Assembly: GCF_001547895.1 (NCBI RefSeq) | Contig: NZ_AP014627.1 | Coordinates: forward strand, 5,397,501-5,461,500 | DNA from: Pseudomonas sp. Os17 | GTDB taxonomy: Bacteria > Pseudomonadota > Gammaproteobacteria > Pseudomonadales > Pseudomonadaceae | DNA length: 64,000 bases | Reading direction: 5' to 3' | In this document: one piece after another, positions 19,974 to 28,602 of the stretch | Numbering within the stretch: the stretch's first letter is position 1 | Layout: each line of letters opens with the position of its first letter | Notes under the pieces: generated by a model | What the model was told of the DNA's origin: nothing | Databases searched by the model: none | The model's input: the letters and a program-made list of their open reading frames with translations, nothing else | Position numbers and translations under genes: made by a program

Positions 19974-20612
19974 ATGAATGCCGCCAAACGCCTGGAAATA
20001 TTTCGCCGACTTCATGAAGACAATCCCGAGCCCAAGACCGAACTGGCCTATTCCTCGCCGTTCGAGCTGCTGATCGCGGTGATTCTTTCGGCGCAATCGA
20101 CCGACGTCGGGGTCAACAAGGCGACCGCCAAACTCTTCCCCGTGGCCAATACACCCGCGGCGATTCACGCCCTGGGGGTCGAAGGCCTGTCCGAGTACAT
20201 CAAGACCATCGGCCTGTACAACAGCAAGGCCAAGAACGTCATCGAAACCTGCCGCCTGCTGGTGGAACGCCACAACAGCGAAGTGCCACAAACCCGGGAA
20301 GAACTGGAAGCCCTGCCCGGTGTCGGGCGCAAGACCGCCAACGTGGTCCTCAACACCGCCTTCCGGCAGCTGACCATGGCGGTGGACACCCACATCTTCC
20401 GGGTCAGCAACCGCACCGGCCTGGCCCCGGGCAAGAACGTGGTGGAAGTGGAGAAAAAGCTGCTCAAGTTCGTGCCCAAGGAGTTCCTGCTGGACTCCCA
20501 TCACTGGCTGATCCTGCACGGACGCTATGTCTGCCTGGCCCGCAAGCCACGCTGCGGCAGCTGTCGAATCGAAGACCTGTGCGAATACAAGCAGAAGACT
20601 TCCGACGATTGA
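19974..20612 (+). CDS. nth: Endonuclease III
   Basis: This 212-residue base-excision repair glycosylase/AP lyase acts on oxidised pyrimidines. The helix-hairpin-helix LPGVGRKTANVV carries catalytic K120, and VDTHIFRV carries D138, the same numbers as E. coli Nth. The C-terminal 4Fe-4S loop has C187, C194, C197 and C203. It lies seven bases after rnfE, the conserved rnf-nth arrangement, so it is probably co-transcribed. Confidence 0.97.
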   Translation: MNAAKRLEIFRRLHEDNPEPKTELAYSSPFELLIAVILSAQSTDVGVNKATAKLFPVANTPAAIHALGVEGLSEYIKTIGLYNSKAKNVIETCRLLVERHNSEVPQTREELEALPGVGRKTANVVLNTAFRQLTMAVDTHIFRVSNRTGLAPGKNVVEVEKKLLKFVPKEFLLDSHHWLILHGRYVCLARKPRCGSCRIEDLCEYKQKTSDD

Positions 20613-20719
20613 GGAAGCATTGATTTTGCCAATGAGTCGATTGAAAAAATCTTTTTTACCCGCCAGGAGAATATCGATATAAGGAGCGCCAATGGCAGTC
20701 TTAGCCTGGAGTTGACCTT

Positions 20720-20899
20720 ATGAGCACTGGCAAAGAACAACTGGACGTAGAAGAAGACTTCATCGCCGCGGAAACAGACGATGTCGAACCGGTGGTCGAA
20801 GTGGCGAAAACCAATCTGAGCAAGCGCCGCACCATCGACAATCTTCTGGAAGAGCGGCGTCTGCAGAAACAACTGGCCGATTACGACTTTGACCTGTAG
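20720..20899 (+). CDS. PA3496-family small acidic protein
   Basis: A 59-residue protein starts MSTGKEQLDVEEDF and ends ADYDFDL. The first half is very acidic, the second a basic helix (SKRRTIDNLLEERRLQKQL). It is recognised as the PA3496 family by sequence and by its place directly after nth; the family is annotated only as a putative envelope integrity protein. No cysteine, no membrane segment. A clean terminator follows ten bases after the stop. It was missed by length-limited gene finding, but coding character and synteny support it. Confidence 0.8.
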   Translation: MSTGKEQLDVEEDFIAAETDDVEPVVEVAKTNLSKRRTIDNLLEERRLQKQLADYDFDL

Positions 20900-20908
20900 T
20901 CGCAAAAG

Positions 20909-20931
20909 AACCTCCATGCGGAGGTTTTTTT
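20909..20931 (+). terminator. Terminator after the PA3496-like gene
   Basis: Stem AACCTCC with GGAGGTT, ATGC loop, then T7. It probably closes the rnf-nth transcript as well. Confidence 0.85.
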
Positions 20932-21034
20932 GTGCCTGTCTTGCCGTCACGCCCGGCCGATCAGCCTCGCGGCATGACCGGCCCTATCCGTACTTTCAGG
21001 CCTGGCAGTCCAGCATCGTCTCGGACAGCAAGGC

Positions 21035-21661
21035 TCACGCCAACTGATGGCGCTGGGCAAACTCGATCAGGTCAACCAATGAACGCGCGTTGAGCTTGGC
21101 CAATAACCGCCGCTTGTAAGTACTGACCGTCTTGTTGCTCAGGCACAGGCCTTCAGCAATCTCCTTGTTACTCATGCCATTGGTGAGCTGTTTCAATACG
21201 ATCAACTCACGTCCGGAAAGAAGCTCGATCATTTCTTCCTCGCTGCTGATGCCCTGGCTGGAACGAAAAGTGTGCAACGCCTCGTTGGGAAAGTAGCTGT
21301 AACCCGCCAATACCGCCCGTACCGCACTGATCAGCTCGGTAATGTCCTGCTGCTTGCACACGTAGCCGGCGGCACCGGCCTGCATGCAGCGCATGGAAAA
21401 GGGCCCTGGCGCTTGCAGCGTCAATACCAGGATCTTGATCGGCAAACTTCTGAACATGAGGCGAGCTATAACTTCAAGTCCATCCAGTTGTGGTATGCCA
21501 ATATCCAGAATCAAGATATCGGGAACATATTCAAGAGCCAACTTCAATGCGTCCGTACCGTTATCTGCTTCTGCCACTACTTCAAAGCCATGACGCTCCA
21601 TCAACATGCGAACAGCGAGGCGAACAACAGGATGATCGTCCACGATCAATACTCTTTTCAT
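21035..21661 (-). CDS. Orphan NarL/LuxR-type response regulator
   Basis: This 208-residue protein starts MKRVLIVDDHP at 21661; the extension to 21727 has no ribosome site and runs into AT-rich DNA. The receiver domain at about 1-120 has the DD pair at 8-9, the phospho-acceptor Asp in LILDIGIPQ and the Lys in YVCKQQ. The C-terminal LuxR helix-turn-helix (LSGRELIVLKQLTNGMSNKEIAEGLCLSNKTVSTYKRRLLAKL) is complete. It resembles the BvgA/EvgA/RocA1 group that controls fimbriae and virulence genes. No sensor kinase gene is adjacent, so it must be served from elsewhere. Confidence 0.88.
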   Translation of the reverse strand: MKRVLIVDDHPVVRLAVRMLMERHGFEVVAEADNGTDALKLALEYVPDILILDIGIPQLDGLEVIARLMFRSLPIKILVLTLQAPGPFSMRCMQAGAAGYVCKQQDITELISAVRAVLAGYSYFPNEALHTFRSSQGISSEEEMIELLSGRELIVLKQLTNGMSNKEIAEGLCLSNKTVSTYKRRLLAKLNARSLVDLIEFAQRHQLA

Positions 21662-22001
21662 AGGTCCATCCAAGTACTTAGAGTTTTTTAGAGCCCGCAC
21701 AATACCCCAGAGAATTGACTCTGACACCGTGCCAAAAGGGGCTACGAGCCTACGAGGACGATCCTTACAAACAATACCGATTTACCTTACAAAATAAATT
21801 AGATAAAGGGCGTTCAACGGAAAAGTTGCTTAGGATTAATCTTCAAATTAGCTACTTTTCGTACTAAAAAAATTACACGCTGCCGCATCTTTTCCAGCGC
21901 CAACCGCTGATAAGTCCGCCATCACTCACTTCATTTTTTCCAATCAACTTCTCTGTCCAAGCATTGCTCTGCAGCAACAAGCCGTTGAGTTAATCAAAGG
22001 C
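21662..22001. other. AT-rich intergenic region
   Basis: This 340-base gap lies between the start of the orphan regulator and the argG terminator. Its composition drops far below the surrounding GC, most clearly at 21775-21880 where runs such as AAAATAAATTAGATAAA occur. No open frame with coding character, no tRNA and no clear operator were found. It probably contains the promoter of the regulator and could be a horizontally acquired or H-NS/MvaT-bound segment. Confidence 0.5.
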
Positions 22002-22035
22002 AAAAAAAAGCCCCGCATAGGGCGGGGCTCTTTTT
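22002..22035. terminator. argG terminator
   Basis: Stem AGCCCCGC with GCGGGGCT flanked by A8 and CTTTTT. Placed just past the argG stop on the minus strand. Confidence 0.85.
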
Positions 22036-22048
22036 CAACAACTCGGGA

Positions 22049-23266
22049 TCAGATCAGAGTCCGACCCTTGTTGGCAGCAATGCGCATGCGCAGGGCATTG
22101 AGCTTGATGAAGCCTGCTGCGTCCGCCTGGTTGTAAGCACCGCCGTCTTCTTCGAAGGTGGCGATGTTGGCGTCGAACAGCGACTCATCGGACTTGCGAC
22201 CGGTCACGATCACGTTGCCCTTGTACAGCTTCAGGCGCACTACACCGTTCACGTGGGCCTGGGAGGCGTCGATCATCTGTTGCAGCATCAGACGCTCAGG
22301 ACTCCACCAGTAGCCGGTGTAGATCAGGCTGGCGTACTTGGGCATCAACTCGTCTTTGAGGTGAGCCACTTCGCGGTCCAGGGTGATGGACTCGATGGCG
22401 CGGTGAGCACGCAGCATGATGGTGCCGCCCGGGGTCTCGTAGCAGCCACGGGACTTCATGCCGACGTAACGGTTCTCGACGATGTCCAGACGACCGATGC
22501 CGTGCTCGCCACCAATGCGGTTCAGGGTCGCCAGCACGGTAGCCGGGGTCATTTCCACGCCGTCGATGGCGACGATGTCACCGTTGCGGTAGGTCAGTTC
22601 CAGGTACTGCGGGGTATCAGGAGCCTTCTCCGGGGAGACGGTCCAGCGCCACATGTCTTCTTCGTGCTCGGTCCAGGTGTCTTCCAGCACGCCGCCTTCA
22701 TAGGAGATGTGCAGCAGGTTGGCGTCCATCGAGTACGGCGACTTCTTCTTGCCGTGACGCTCGATTGGAATACCGTGCTTCTCGGCGTAGTCCATCAGCT
22801 TCTCGCGGGACAGCAGGTCCCACTCGCGCCAAGGAGCGATCACTTTCACGCCTGGCTTGAGGGCATAGGCACCCAGCTCGAAACGCACCTGGTCATTGCC
22901 CTTGCCGGTAGCACCATGGGAAATGGCGTCGGCGCCGGTTTCGTTGGCGATCTCGATCAGACGCTTGGCGATCAACGGACGAGCGATGGAAGTACCCAGC
23001 AGGTACTCGCCTTCGTAGACGGTGTTGGCGCGGAACATCGGGAAAACGAAATCGCGCACGAACTCTTCGCGCAGATCGTCGATGTAGATCTCTTTGACGC
23101 CCATGGCTTGCGCCTTGGCGCGGGCCGGCTCGACCTCTTCGCCTTGGCCCAGGTCAGCAGTGAAAGTCACTACTTCACAGTTGTAAGTATCCTGCAGCCA
23201 CTTGAGGATCACCGAAGTGTCCAGGCCGCCCGAATACGCCAGAACGACCTTGTTAACGTCCGCCAT
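22049..23266 (-). CDS. argG: Argininosuccinate synthase
   Basis: This 405-residue cytosolic enzyme joins citrulline and aspartate with ATP in arginine synthesis. It starts [20 protein letters not shown]: the N-type ATP pyrophosphatase loop SGGLDTS is at residues 12-18, and the citrulline/aspartate-binding motifs [15 protein letters not shown] and KKKSPYSMD follow. The ATG at 23266 gives the exact family length and has GGAGTG upstream; the frame to 23356 is an artefact. It stands alone with its own terminator. Confidence 0.98.
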   Translation of the reverse strand: MADVNKVVLAYSGGLDTSVILKWLQDTYNCEVVTFTADLGQGEEVEPARAKAQAMGVKEIYIDDLREEFVRDFVFPMFRANTVYEGEYLLGTSIARPLIAKRLIEIANETGADAISHGATGKGNDQVRFELGAYALKPGVKVIAPWREWDLLSREKLMDYAEKHGIPIERHGKKKSPYSMDANLLHISYEGGVLEDTWTEHEEDMWRWTVSPEKAPDTPQYLELTYRNGDIVAIDGVEMTPATVLATLNRIGGEHGIGRLDIVENRYVGMKSRGCYETPGGTIMLRAHRAIESITLDREVAHLKDELMPKYASLIYTGYWWSPERLMLQQMIDASQAHVNGVVRLKLYKGNVIVTGRKSDESLFDANIATFEEDGGAYNQADAAGFIKLNALRMRIAANKGRTLI

Positions 23267-23395
23267 GCCATCACTCCACGGGGTTGTACGGAAAGCCGCC
23301 AAGTCTACCGATCCACGCGGATAATTTACAGAGGCGCGACAGCTTATGACGACCAAGCGACAGATTATGTCGAGCGCGCGACGATGACAGCCGTA

Positions 23396-24310
23396 TCAGG
23401 AGGTCGCAGCAGCGCTGGAGCCAGAGGCCGCCTGGGGCGCTGGAGCCGGCTTTTCGGTGGGCGCAACCCGCTCCAGATGCACATTGACCCGACGGTTCTT
23501 CGCCCGGTTGGCGGCATTGGTGTTGGGCGCCAGGGGGTAACGCTCGCCATGGAAGCGCACCACGATCTGGTTTTCCGCCAGGCCGTTGGCCTTGAAGAAC
23601 TCCATCACCGCCAGTGCACGACGACGGGACAGGTCACGGTTGGTCAAGCGATTGCCGCTGTTGTCCGAGTGGCCATCCAGTTCGACGTGGTTGACCGTCG
23701 GGTCGGCCTTGATGAAGTCCACCATCACCTGCAGCTTGGCCTTGGCCCGGGCATCGAGTTCGATCCCCCCTCCCGGAAAACCGATCTCGCCCTGCTTCAC
23801 CTGCTCGTAGTTCATCGGCAGCAGCTTGGCCATGCAGCTTTGATAGTCGCCATACGCCTTGCTGAACTTCACCGGCAACAGGCGCACTTCGGACACTCCG
23901 CCTTCACGGGAATAATTGCGCACCACGGGGCTGCGCCCCTCCAGCAGCCCGATGATCAGGCGCCCGGCCTGCATCTGGTTGCTGTTGATCAGCACCCCGT
24001 CGGTACCGGCCTTGACCGCCCCGAGGTTGATGTCGCCACGTCCCGGCTGCCAGGGCGCCGCTGCCGCAAGCAGAGTCGCCGAGCCCCCCGCCTGCATCGG
24101 GTTGAAGCTCTTGAGACGAAAGATCGCCTGCTCGCCGGCGCGGCGAACGAATTCGCCGGAACCGAAATCGGTTACCGGTTGGATCAGGCGGCACTCGAAT
24201 TTGTCGCCTTCGACCGTCCACTCAATGCTCTCCAGACGAGTCTGGAAAGTGAGAGCCATCGCGGGCAGGCTGGCAAACACACTGAGCAAGGCTAGATAAC
24301 GCTGGCGCAC
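23396..24310 (-). CDS. motY: MotY-like OmpA-domain flagellar stator protein
   Basis: This protein is 304 residues from a GTG at 24310, which has GGAG six bases upstream; the ATG at 24334 would overlap that site. A signal peptide is seen (LLSVFASLPAMALTF). Residues about 20-160 form the MotY N-terminal domain that binds the basal body. Residues about 170-280 form an OmpA-type peptidoglycan-binding domain (VELDGHSDNSGNRLTNRDLSRRRA). The alanine/proline-rich end is disordered. MotY forms the T ring with MotX-type partners and supports stator assembly. Position between argG and pyrC is the same as in P. aeruginosa. Confidence 0.9.
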   Translation of the reverse strand: MRQRYLALLSVFASLPAMALTFQTRLESIEWTVEGDKFECRLIQPVTDFGSGEFVRRAGEQAIFRLKSFNPMQAGGSATLLAAAAPWQPGRGDINLGAVKAGTDGVLINSNQMQAGRLIIGLLEGRSPVVRNYSREGGVSEVRLLPVKFSKAYGDYQSCMAKLLPMNYEQVKQGEIGFPGGGIELDARAKAKLQVMVDFIKADPTVNHVELDGHSDNSGNRLTNRDLSRRRALAVMEFFKANGLAENQIVVRFHGERYPLAPNTNAANRAKNRRVNVHLERVAPTEKPAPAPQAASGSSAAATS

Positions 24311-24467
24311 GGGAGGCTCCACTGACGTGTACAACAGAAAAATCGACAGGCGTTAATACGCCATACCTTCGGGATATCGGTTGCTCGTCGCAAAACTTGA
24401 TAGCGAGTGCCTGGAAGAGTCTTTTCCGGTAGCATTCCCACCGAGTTTTACCCGCCTGGAACCTCCC

Positions 24468-25514
24468 ATGTCCGACCGCCTGACCCTGCTGCGTCCCGAC
24501 GACTGGCATATTCATCTTCGCGATGGTGCCGTGTTGCCCAATACAGTCGCAGATGTCGCGCGCACCTTTGGCCGCGCCATCATCATGCCCAACCTGGTAC
24601 CTCCGGTGCGCAACGCCGTGGAAGCCGACGCCTATCGCCAGCGTATTCTAGCTGCGCGCCCGGCCGGCAGCCGCTTCGAGCCGCTGATGGTGCTTTACCT
24701 GACCGACCGCACCCAGCCGGACGAGATCCGCGCGGCCAAGGCCTGTGGCTTCGTGCACGCCGCCAAGCTGTATCCGGCCGGTGCGACCACCAATTCGGAT
24801 TCGGGCGTGACCAGCATCGACAAGATCTTCCCGGTGCTCGAAACCATGGCCGAAGTCGGCCTGCCGCTGCTGATCCACGGTGAGGTGACCCGCGGCGAGG
24901 TCGATGTCTTCGACCGCGAGAAAATCTTCATCGACGAACACATGCGTCGCGTGGTCGAGCGCTTCCCCAGCCTGAAAGTGGTGTTCGAGCACATCACCAC
25001 CGGTGAAGCCGTGCAGTTCGTCAAGGAGGCTTCGGCCAACGTCGGCGCCACCATCACCGCGCACCACCTGTTGTACAACCGCAATCACATGCTGGTGGGC
25101 GGTATTCGTCCGCACTTCTATTGCCTGCCGATCCTCAAGCGCAACACCCACCAGGAAGCCCTGCTGGATGCGGCCACCAGCGGCAGCGAAAAGTTCTTCC
25201 TCGGCACCGACTCCGCGCCCCACGCCCAGCATGCCAAGGAAGCCGCTTGCGGTTGTGCCGGCTGCTACAGCGCCTACGCCGCAATCGAGCTGTATGCCGA
25301 AGCGTTCGAACAGCGCAATGCCCTGGACCAGCTGGAAGCCTTTGCCAGCCTCAACGGTCCGCGCTTCTACGGCCTGCCGGCCAACACCGATCGCATCACC
25401 CTGGTTCGTGAAGAATGGACCGCACCCGCCAGCCTGCCGTTCGGCGAGCTGACTGTCATTCCGCTGCGCGCCGGTGAAAAACTGCGCTGGCGCCTGCTGG
25501 AGGATCACTCGTGA
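24468..25514 (+). CDS. pyrC: Dihydroorotase
   Basis: This 348-residue class II-type zinc amidohydrolase of pyrimidine synthesis converts carbamoyl aspartate to dihydroorotate. The start [20 protein letters not shown] places the HxH metal ligands at 14 and 16. The carbamylated lysine lies in [16 protein letters not shown], and LIHGEV, FEHIT and GTDSAPH carry the remaining ligands. The stop overlaps the GTG start of rnt by four bases, so the two are co-translated. Confidence 0.97.
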   Translation: MSDRLTLLRPDDWHIHLRDGAVLPNTVADVARTFGRAIIMPNLVPPVRNAVEADAYRQRILAARPAGSRFEPLMVLYLTDRTQPDEIRAAKACGFVHAAKLYPAGATTNSDSGVTSIDKIFPVLETMAEVGLPLLIHGEVTRGEVDVFDREKIFIDEHMRRVVERFPSLKVVFEHITTGEAVQFVKEASANVGATITAHHLLYNRNHMLVGGIRPHFYCLPILKRNTHQEALLDAATSGSEKFFLGTDSAPHAQHAKEAACGCAGCYSAYAAIELYAEAFEQRNALDQLEAFASLNGPRFYGLPANTDRITLVREEWTAPASLPFGELTVIPLRAGEKLRWRLLEDHS

Positions 25515-26182
25515 GTGACGACCATTTCGACGACGAACAAGACGGCAACAGCGGCGCCCCCCGCCATCCAATGGCGGCACGCTTTCGCGGTTACCTGCCG
25601 GTAGTCGTCGACGTAGAAACCGGTGGCTTCAACTCAGCCACCGACGCCCTGCTGGAGATTGCCGCTACCACCATCGGCATGGACGAAAAGGGCTTCGTGT
25701 TCCCCGAACACACCTATTTCTTCCGCGTCGAGCCTTTTGAAGGCGCCAACATTGAAGCCGCGGCGCTGGAGTTCACCGGGATCAAGCTCGACCATCCCCT
25801 GCGCATGGCCGTCAGCGAAGAAACCGCTCTCACGGATATTTTCCGTGGTGTGCGCAAGGCGCTGAAAGCCAACGGCTGCAAACGCGCGATCCTGGTGGGC
25901 CACAACAGCAGCTTCGACCTGGGCTTCCTCAACGCCGCCGTGGCGCGCCTGGACATGAAGCGCAACCCGTTCCACCCGTTCTCCAGCTTCGACACCGCCA
26001 CCCTGGCTGGCCTGGCTTACGGCCAGACCGTTTTGGCCAAGGCCTGCCAGAGCGCCGGCATCGACTTCGACGGTCGCGAGGCCCACTCGGCCCGCTACGA
26101 CACCGAGAAGACCGCCGAGCTGTTCTGCGGCATCGTCAACCGCTGGAAGCAAATGGGCGGCTGGCAGGACTTCGACGACTGA
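25511..26182 (+). CDS. rnt: Ribonuclease T
   Basis: This 223-residue DEDD 3'-5' exonuclease trims tRNA and other small RNA ends. The motifs are VVDVETGGF (ExoI, D and E), NSSFDLGF (ExoII) and [15 protein letters not shown] (ExoIII, H and D). The GTG start sits in the GTGA overlap with pyrC, and the frame [11 protein letters not shown] agrees with Pseudomonas RNase T. It ends at a strong bidirectional terminator. Confidence 0.96.
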   Translation: MSDDHFDDEQDGNSGAPRHPMAARFRGYLPVVVDVETGGFNSATDALLEIAATTIGMDEKGFVFPEHTYFFRVEPFEGANIEAAALEFTGIKLDHPLRMAVSEETALTDIFRGVRKALKANGCKRAILVGHNSSFDLGFLNAAVARLDMKRNPFHPFSSFDTATLAGLAYGQTVLAKACQSAGIDFDGREAHSARYDTEKTAELFCGIVNRWKQMGGWQDFDD

Positions 26183-26213
26183 TCGATCCCTGGTCGAGTT
26201 GAATCGCCCGCAT

Positions 26214-26243
26214 AAAAAAACCGGCCCTGAGGCCGGTTTTTTT
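26214..26243. terminator. Bidirectional terminator between rnt and the peroxiredoxin gene
   Basis: A7, stem CCGGCC with GGCCGG, four-base loop, T7: a symmetric hairpin serving both converging genes. Confidence 0.9.
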
Positions 26244-26259
26244 ATGCGTGACGCCAGGC

Positions 26260-26862
26260 TTACAGCTTGCCGGCGTTCTCGCTCAGGTAAGCAGCAACGC
26301 CTTCTGGCGAAGCGGTCATGCCCTTGTCGCCTTTCTTCCAGTTGGCAGGGCAGACTTCACCGTGCTCTTCGTGGAATTGCAGAGCGTCGACCAGACGGAT
26401 CAGCTCTTCCATGTTGCGGCCCAGCGGCAGGTCGTTGACGATCTGCGAACGGACAACACCTTTGTCGTCGATCAGGAACGCGCCACGGAAGGCCACGCCG
26501 CCTTCGGACTCGACGTCATAGGCCTTGGCGATGTCGTGTTTCATGTCAGCGGCCATGATGTATTGAACCTGACCGATGCCGCCGGCATTGATCGGGGTGT
26601 TACGCCAGGCGTTGTGGGTGAAGTGCGAGTCGATGGAAACAGCGATCACTTCCACGTTGCGCGCCTTGAAGTCGGCCATGCGGTGGTCCAGAGCGATCAG
26701 CTCGGACGGGCAAACGAAGGTGAAGTCCAGTGGGTAGAAGAACACCAGGCCGTATTTGCCTTTGATGGCCGAGGACAGGGTGAAGCTGTCGACGATTTCG
26801 CCATTGCCGAGAACGGCCGGTACGGTGAAGTCAGGGGCTTGTTTGCCTACGAGTACGCTCAT
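26260..26862 (-). CDS. Typical 2-Cys peroxiredoxin, AhpC/Prx1 type
   Basis: This 200-residue cytosolic peroxidase reduces hydrogen peroxide and organic hydroperoxides. Peroxidatic C51 is in FTFVCPSE and resolving C171 in EVCPANW, with the Prx1 GG..F-type region and C-terminal YL motif (AAYLSEN). The electron donor may be AhpF or thioredoxin; neither gene is adjacent. It lies beside bfd and bfr, as in P. aeruginosa (PA3529), linking peroxide defence and iron storage. Start MSVLVGKQAPDF has GGAGA upstream. Confidence 0.95.
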   Translation of the reverse strand: MSVLVGKQAPDFTVPAVLGNGEIVDSFTLSSAIKGKYGLVFFYPLDFTFVCPSELIALDHRMADFKARNVEVIAVSIDSHFTHNAWRNTPINAGGIGQVQYIMAADMKHDIAKAYDVESEGGVAFRGAFLIDDKGVVRSQIVNDLPLGRNMEELIRLVDALQFHEEHGEVCPANWKKGDKGMTASPEGVAAYLSENAGKL

Positions 26863-27184
26863 TGGATATCTCCTGGTGTGGACGTAGTAATGAAGAAGGG
26901 GATTGGCCTTGAGTCTGCCACGCTGATGCGACAGCTCTGTGACCCGACCCCGCTTCGCAAGGACCGACCATCATACACCGCGTCTTTGAGCTGTCCTTAA
27001 CGGTTTTTCGTCAGCCCGGCCCACAAAGCGGAAAATGCGAATCATCTGTCACCATCGCTAACAAAACCGTTCGTCACCCCGGGATGAAACGGCCACAAAG
27101 GCGGCCGAAACCACTTTGACAATCATTCTCGTTAACATTAAGATCCATCGCAATTGAGCCCTAACCAGCGACGGTTCTCATCCT
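26863..27184. promoter_or_regulatory. Divergent promoter region with Fur-box-like site at 27116-27136
   Basis: This 320-base gap separates the peroxiredoxin and bfd starts. TTTGACAATCATTCTCGTTAA (27115-27135, split as TTTGACAATCATT and CTCGTTAA) resembles the Fur consensus GATAATGATAATCATTATC, with best agreement in AATCATTCTC. It lies about 50-70 bases before bfd, where low iron would induce the ferredoxin that mobilises iron from BfrB. No OxyR site could be assigned by eye. The rest of the gap shows no gene. Confidence 0.55.
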
Positions 27185-27403
27185 ATGTATGTCTGCCTCT
27201 GCACCGGTGTCACCGACGGACAAATTCGCGAAGCGATCTACGAAGGTTGCTGCAGCTACCGTGAAGTGCGCCAGGCCACCGGCGTCGCCAGCCAATGCGG
27301 CAAATGCGCATGCCTGGCCAAGCAAGTGGTTCGCGAAACCCTGACCGAATTGCAGAGCAGCCAAGCCGCCATTCCCTACCCAGTGGAATTTAATGTTGCT
27401 TGA
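27185..27403 (+). CDS. bfd: Bacterioferritin-associated ferredoxin
   Basis: This 72-residue 2Fe-2S protein has ligands C4, C6, C38 and C41, the same positions as P. aeruginosa Bfd, with a helix-turn-helix fold. Bfd docks on bacterioferritin and passes electrons to release stored iron. The gene precedes bfr and lies behind a Fur-box-like site. Start MYVCLCTG is unambiguous. Confidence 0.96.
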   Translation: MYVCLCTGVTDGQIREAIYEGCCSYREVRQATGVASQCGKCACLAKQVVRETLTELQSSQAAIPYPVEFNVA

Positions 27404-27433
27404 TGTACCGAATAAATAGCCGCATTTGAAACA

Positions 27434-27458
27434 ACCGGACCTAGCGTCCGGTTTTTTT
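27434..27458 (+). terminator. bfd terminator
   Basis: Stem ACCGGAC with GTCCGGT, loop CTAGC, followed by T6. bfd and bfr are thus at least partly separate transcripts. Confidence 0.85.
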
Positions 27459-27615
27459 ATGTCTGTAATTCAATCGCTTAGGTGCAAAACGCGGAACACA
27501 AACATTCTTATTCCGATTAATTTTCATATATTATTCAATAACTTAGGTTTGACAGTAATGTTTGTGCGGCTCAGACTCTGCCCTTATTTCACTAATTAAA
27601 GGGCAGGACCCCAAC

Positions 27616-28089
27616 ATGAAAGGCGACATTACAGTCATCCAGCATCTCAATAAAATCCTTGCCAATGAACTGGTCGCGATCAATCAGTACTTCCTGCATG
27701 CACGCATGTATGAAGACTGGGGCCTGAACAAGCTGGGCAAGCACGAGTACCACGAATCCATCGACGAGATGAAGCATGCGGACAAGCTGATCAAGCGCAT
27801 CCTCTTCCTCGAAGGCCTGCCCAACGTCCAGGACCTGGGCAAGTTGCACATCGGCGAACACACCAAGGAAATGCTCGAGTGCGACCTGCGCATCGAACGC
27901 ACCGGCCACGCCGACCTCAAGGCCGCCATCGCTCACTGCGAATCGGTTGGCGACTTCGGCAGCCGTGAACTGCTGGAAGACATTCTGGAATCCGAAGAAG
28001 AACACATCGACTGGCTGGAAACCCAACTGGGCCTGATCGACAAAGTGGGTATCGAGAACTACCTGCAATCGCAAATGGGCGACGAGTAA
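27616..28089 (+). CDS. bfr: Bacterioferritin (BfrB type)
   Basis: This 157-residue haem-containing ferritin has M52 ([11 protein letters not shown]) as haem ligand, and ferroxidase ligands E18, E51, H54 and further E/H in the later helices ([11 protein letters not shown]). Sequence and length are those of P. aeruginosa BfrB, the partner of Bfd. It forms a 24-mer shell storing iron as ferric mineral. The ATG at 27616 has AGGA eight bases upstream; an earlier in-frame start at 27562 has none. The 5' region is AT-rich and holds the promoter. Confidence 0.96.
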   Translation: MKGDITVIQHLNKILANELVAINQYFLHARMYEDWGLNKLGKHEYHESIDEMKHADKLIKRILFLEGLPNVQDLGKLHIGEHTKEMLECDLRIERTGHADLKAAIAHCESVGDFGSRELLEDILESEEEHIDWLETQLGLIDKVGIENYLQSQMGDE

Positions 28090-28105
28090 CCAACGCCCAT
28101 GTAAT

Positions 28106-28143
28106 AAAAAGCCCCGCCCTCGTAAGAGAGGCGGGGCTTTTTA
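28106..28143. terminator. Terminator between bfr and grxD
   Basis: A5, stem GCCCCGCC(T/C)-type with GGCGGGGC, T5. Serves both converging genes. Confidence 0.85.
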
Positions 28144-28167
28144 TTGACCGCGAACAAGAAGTTCGCG

Positions 28168-28506
28168 TCAGGCTTCGGTCTTGGCAGCCGCTTTTTCGGC
28201 AGCAGCCTTGATCAGGCTCTGCAGCTCACCATTGGCAAACATTTCAGCCATGATGTCGCTACCGCCGACCAACTCACCGGCCACCCACAGTTGCGGGAAA
28301 GTTGGCCAGTTGGCGTACTTGGGCAGGTTGGCGCGAATCTCTGGGTTTTGCAGGATGTCCACGTAAGCGAACTTCTCACCACAGCCCATTACGGCCTGAG
28401 CGGCTTTTGCCGAGAAGCCGCACTGCGGGGCATTCGGCGAGCCTTTCATGTAGAGCAGAATGGTGTTGTTGGCAATCTGCTCTTTAATAGTTTCGATGAT
28501 ATCCAT
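28168..28506 (-). CDS. grxD: Monothiol glutaredoxin, Grx4 family
   Basis: This 112-residue protein has the CGFS active site at C29-S32 and the glutathione-binding WPTFPQLWV stretch. CGFS glutaredoxins bind a glutathione-ligated 2Fe-2S cluster and pass it to other proteins, often with BolA. The C-terminus ends in an alanine/lysine-rich tail. The location next to bfd and bfr is conserved in Pseudomonas and fits iron handling. Confidence 0.95.
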   Translation of the reverse strand: MDIIETIKEQIANNTILLYMKGSPNAPQCGFSAKAAQAVMGCGEKFAYVDILQNPEIRANLPKYANWPTFPQLWVAGELVGGSDIMAEMFANGELQSLIKAAAEKAAAKTEA

Positions 28507-28602
28507 GGAACACCTCGGCTGAACTTTCCGACTCTGTTGTCGGCACGGTGGCGCATTGTAACGGAATCCTGAGCGCCCTGCTCGGCCTCTCCGACAGACA
28601 CC

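Noticed and set aside
23267..23356. N-terminal extension of ArgG to 23356
   Set aside because: Start at 23266 gives the exact family length and N-terminus; the extension is leader DNA.
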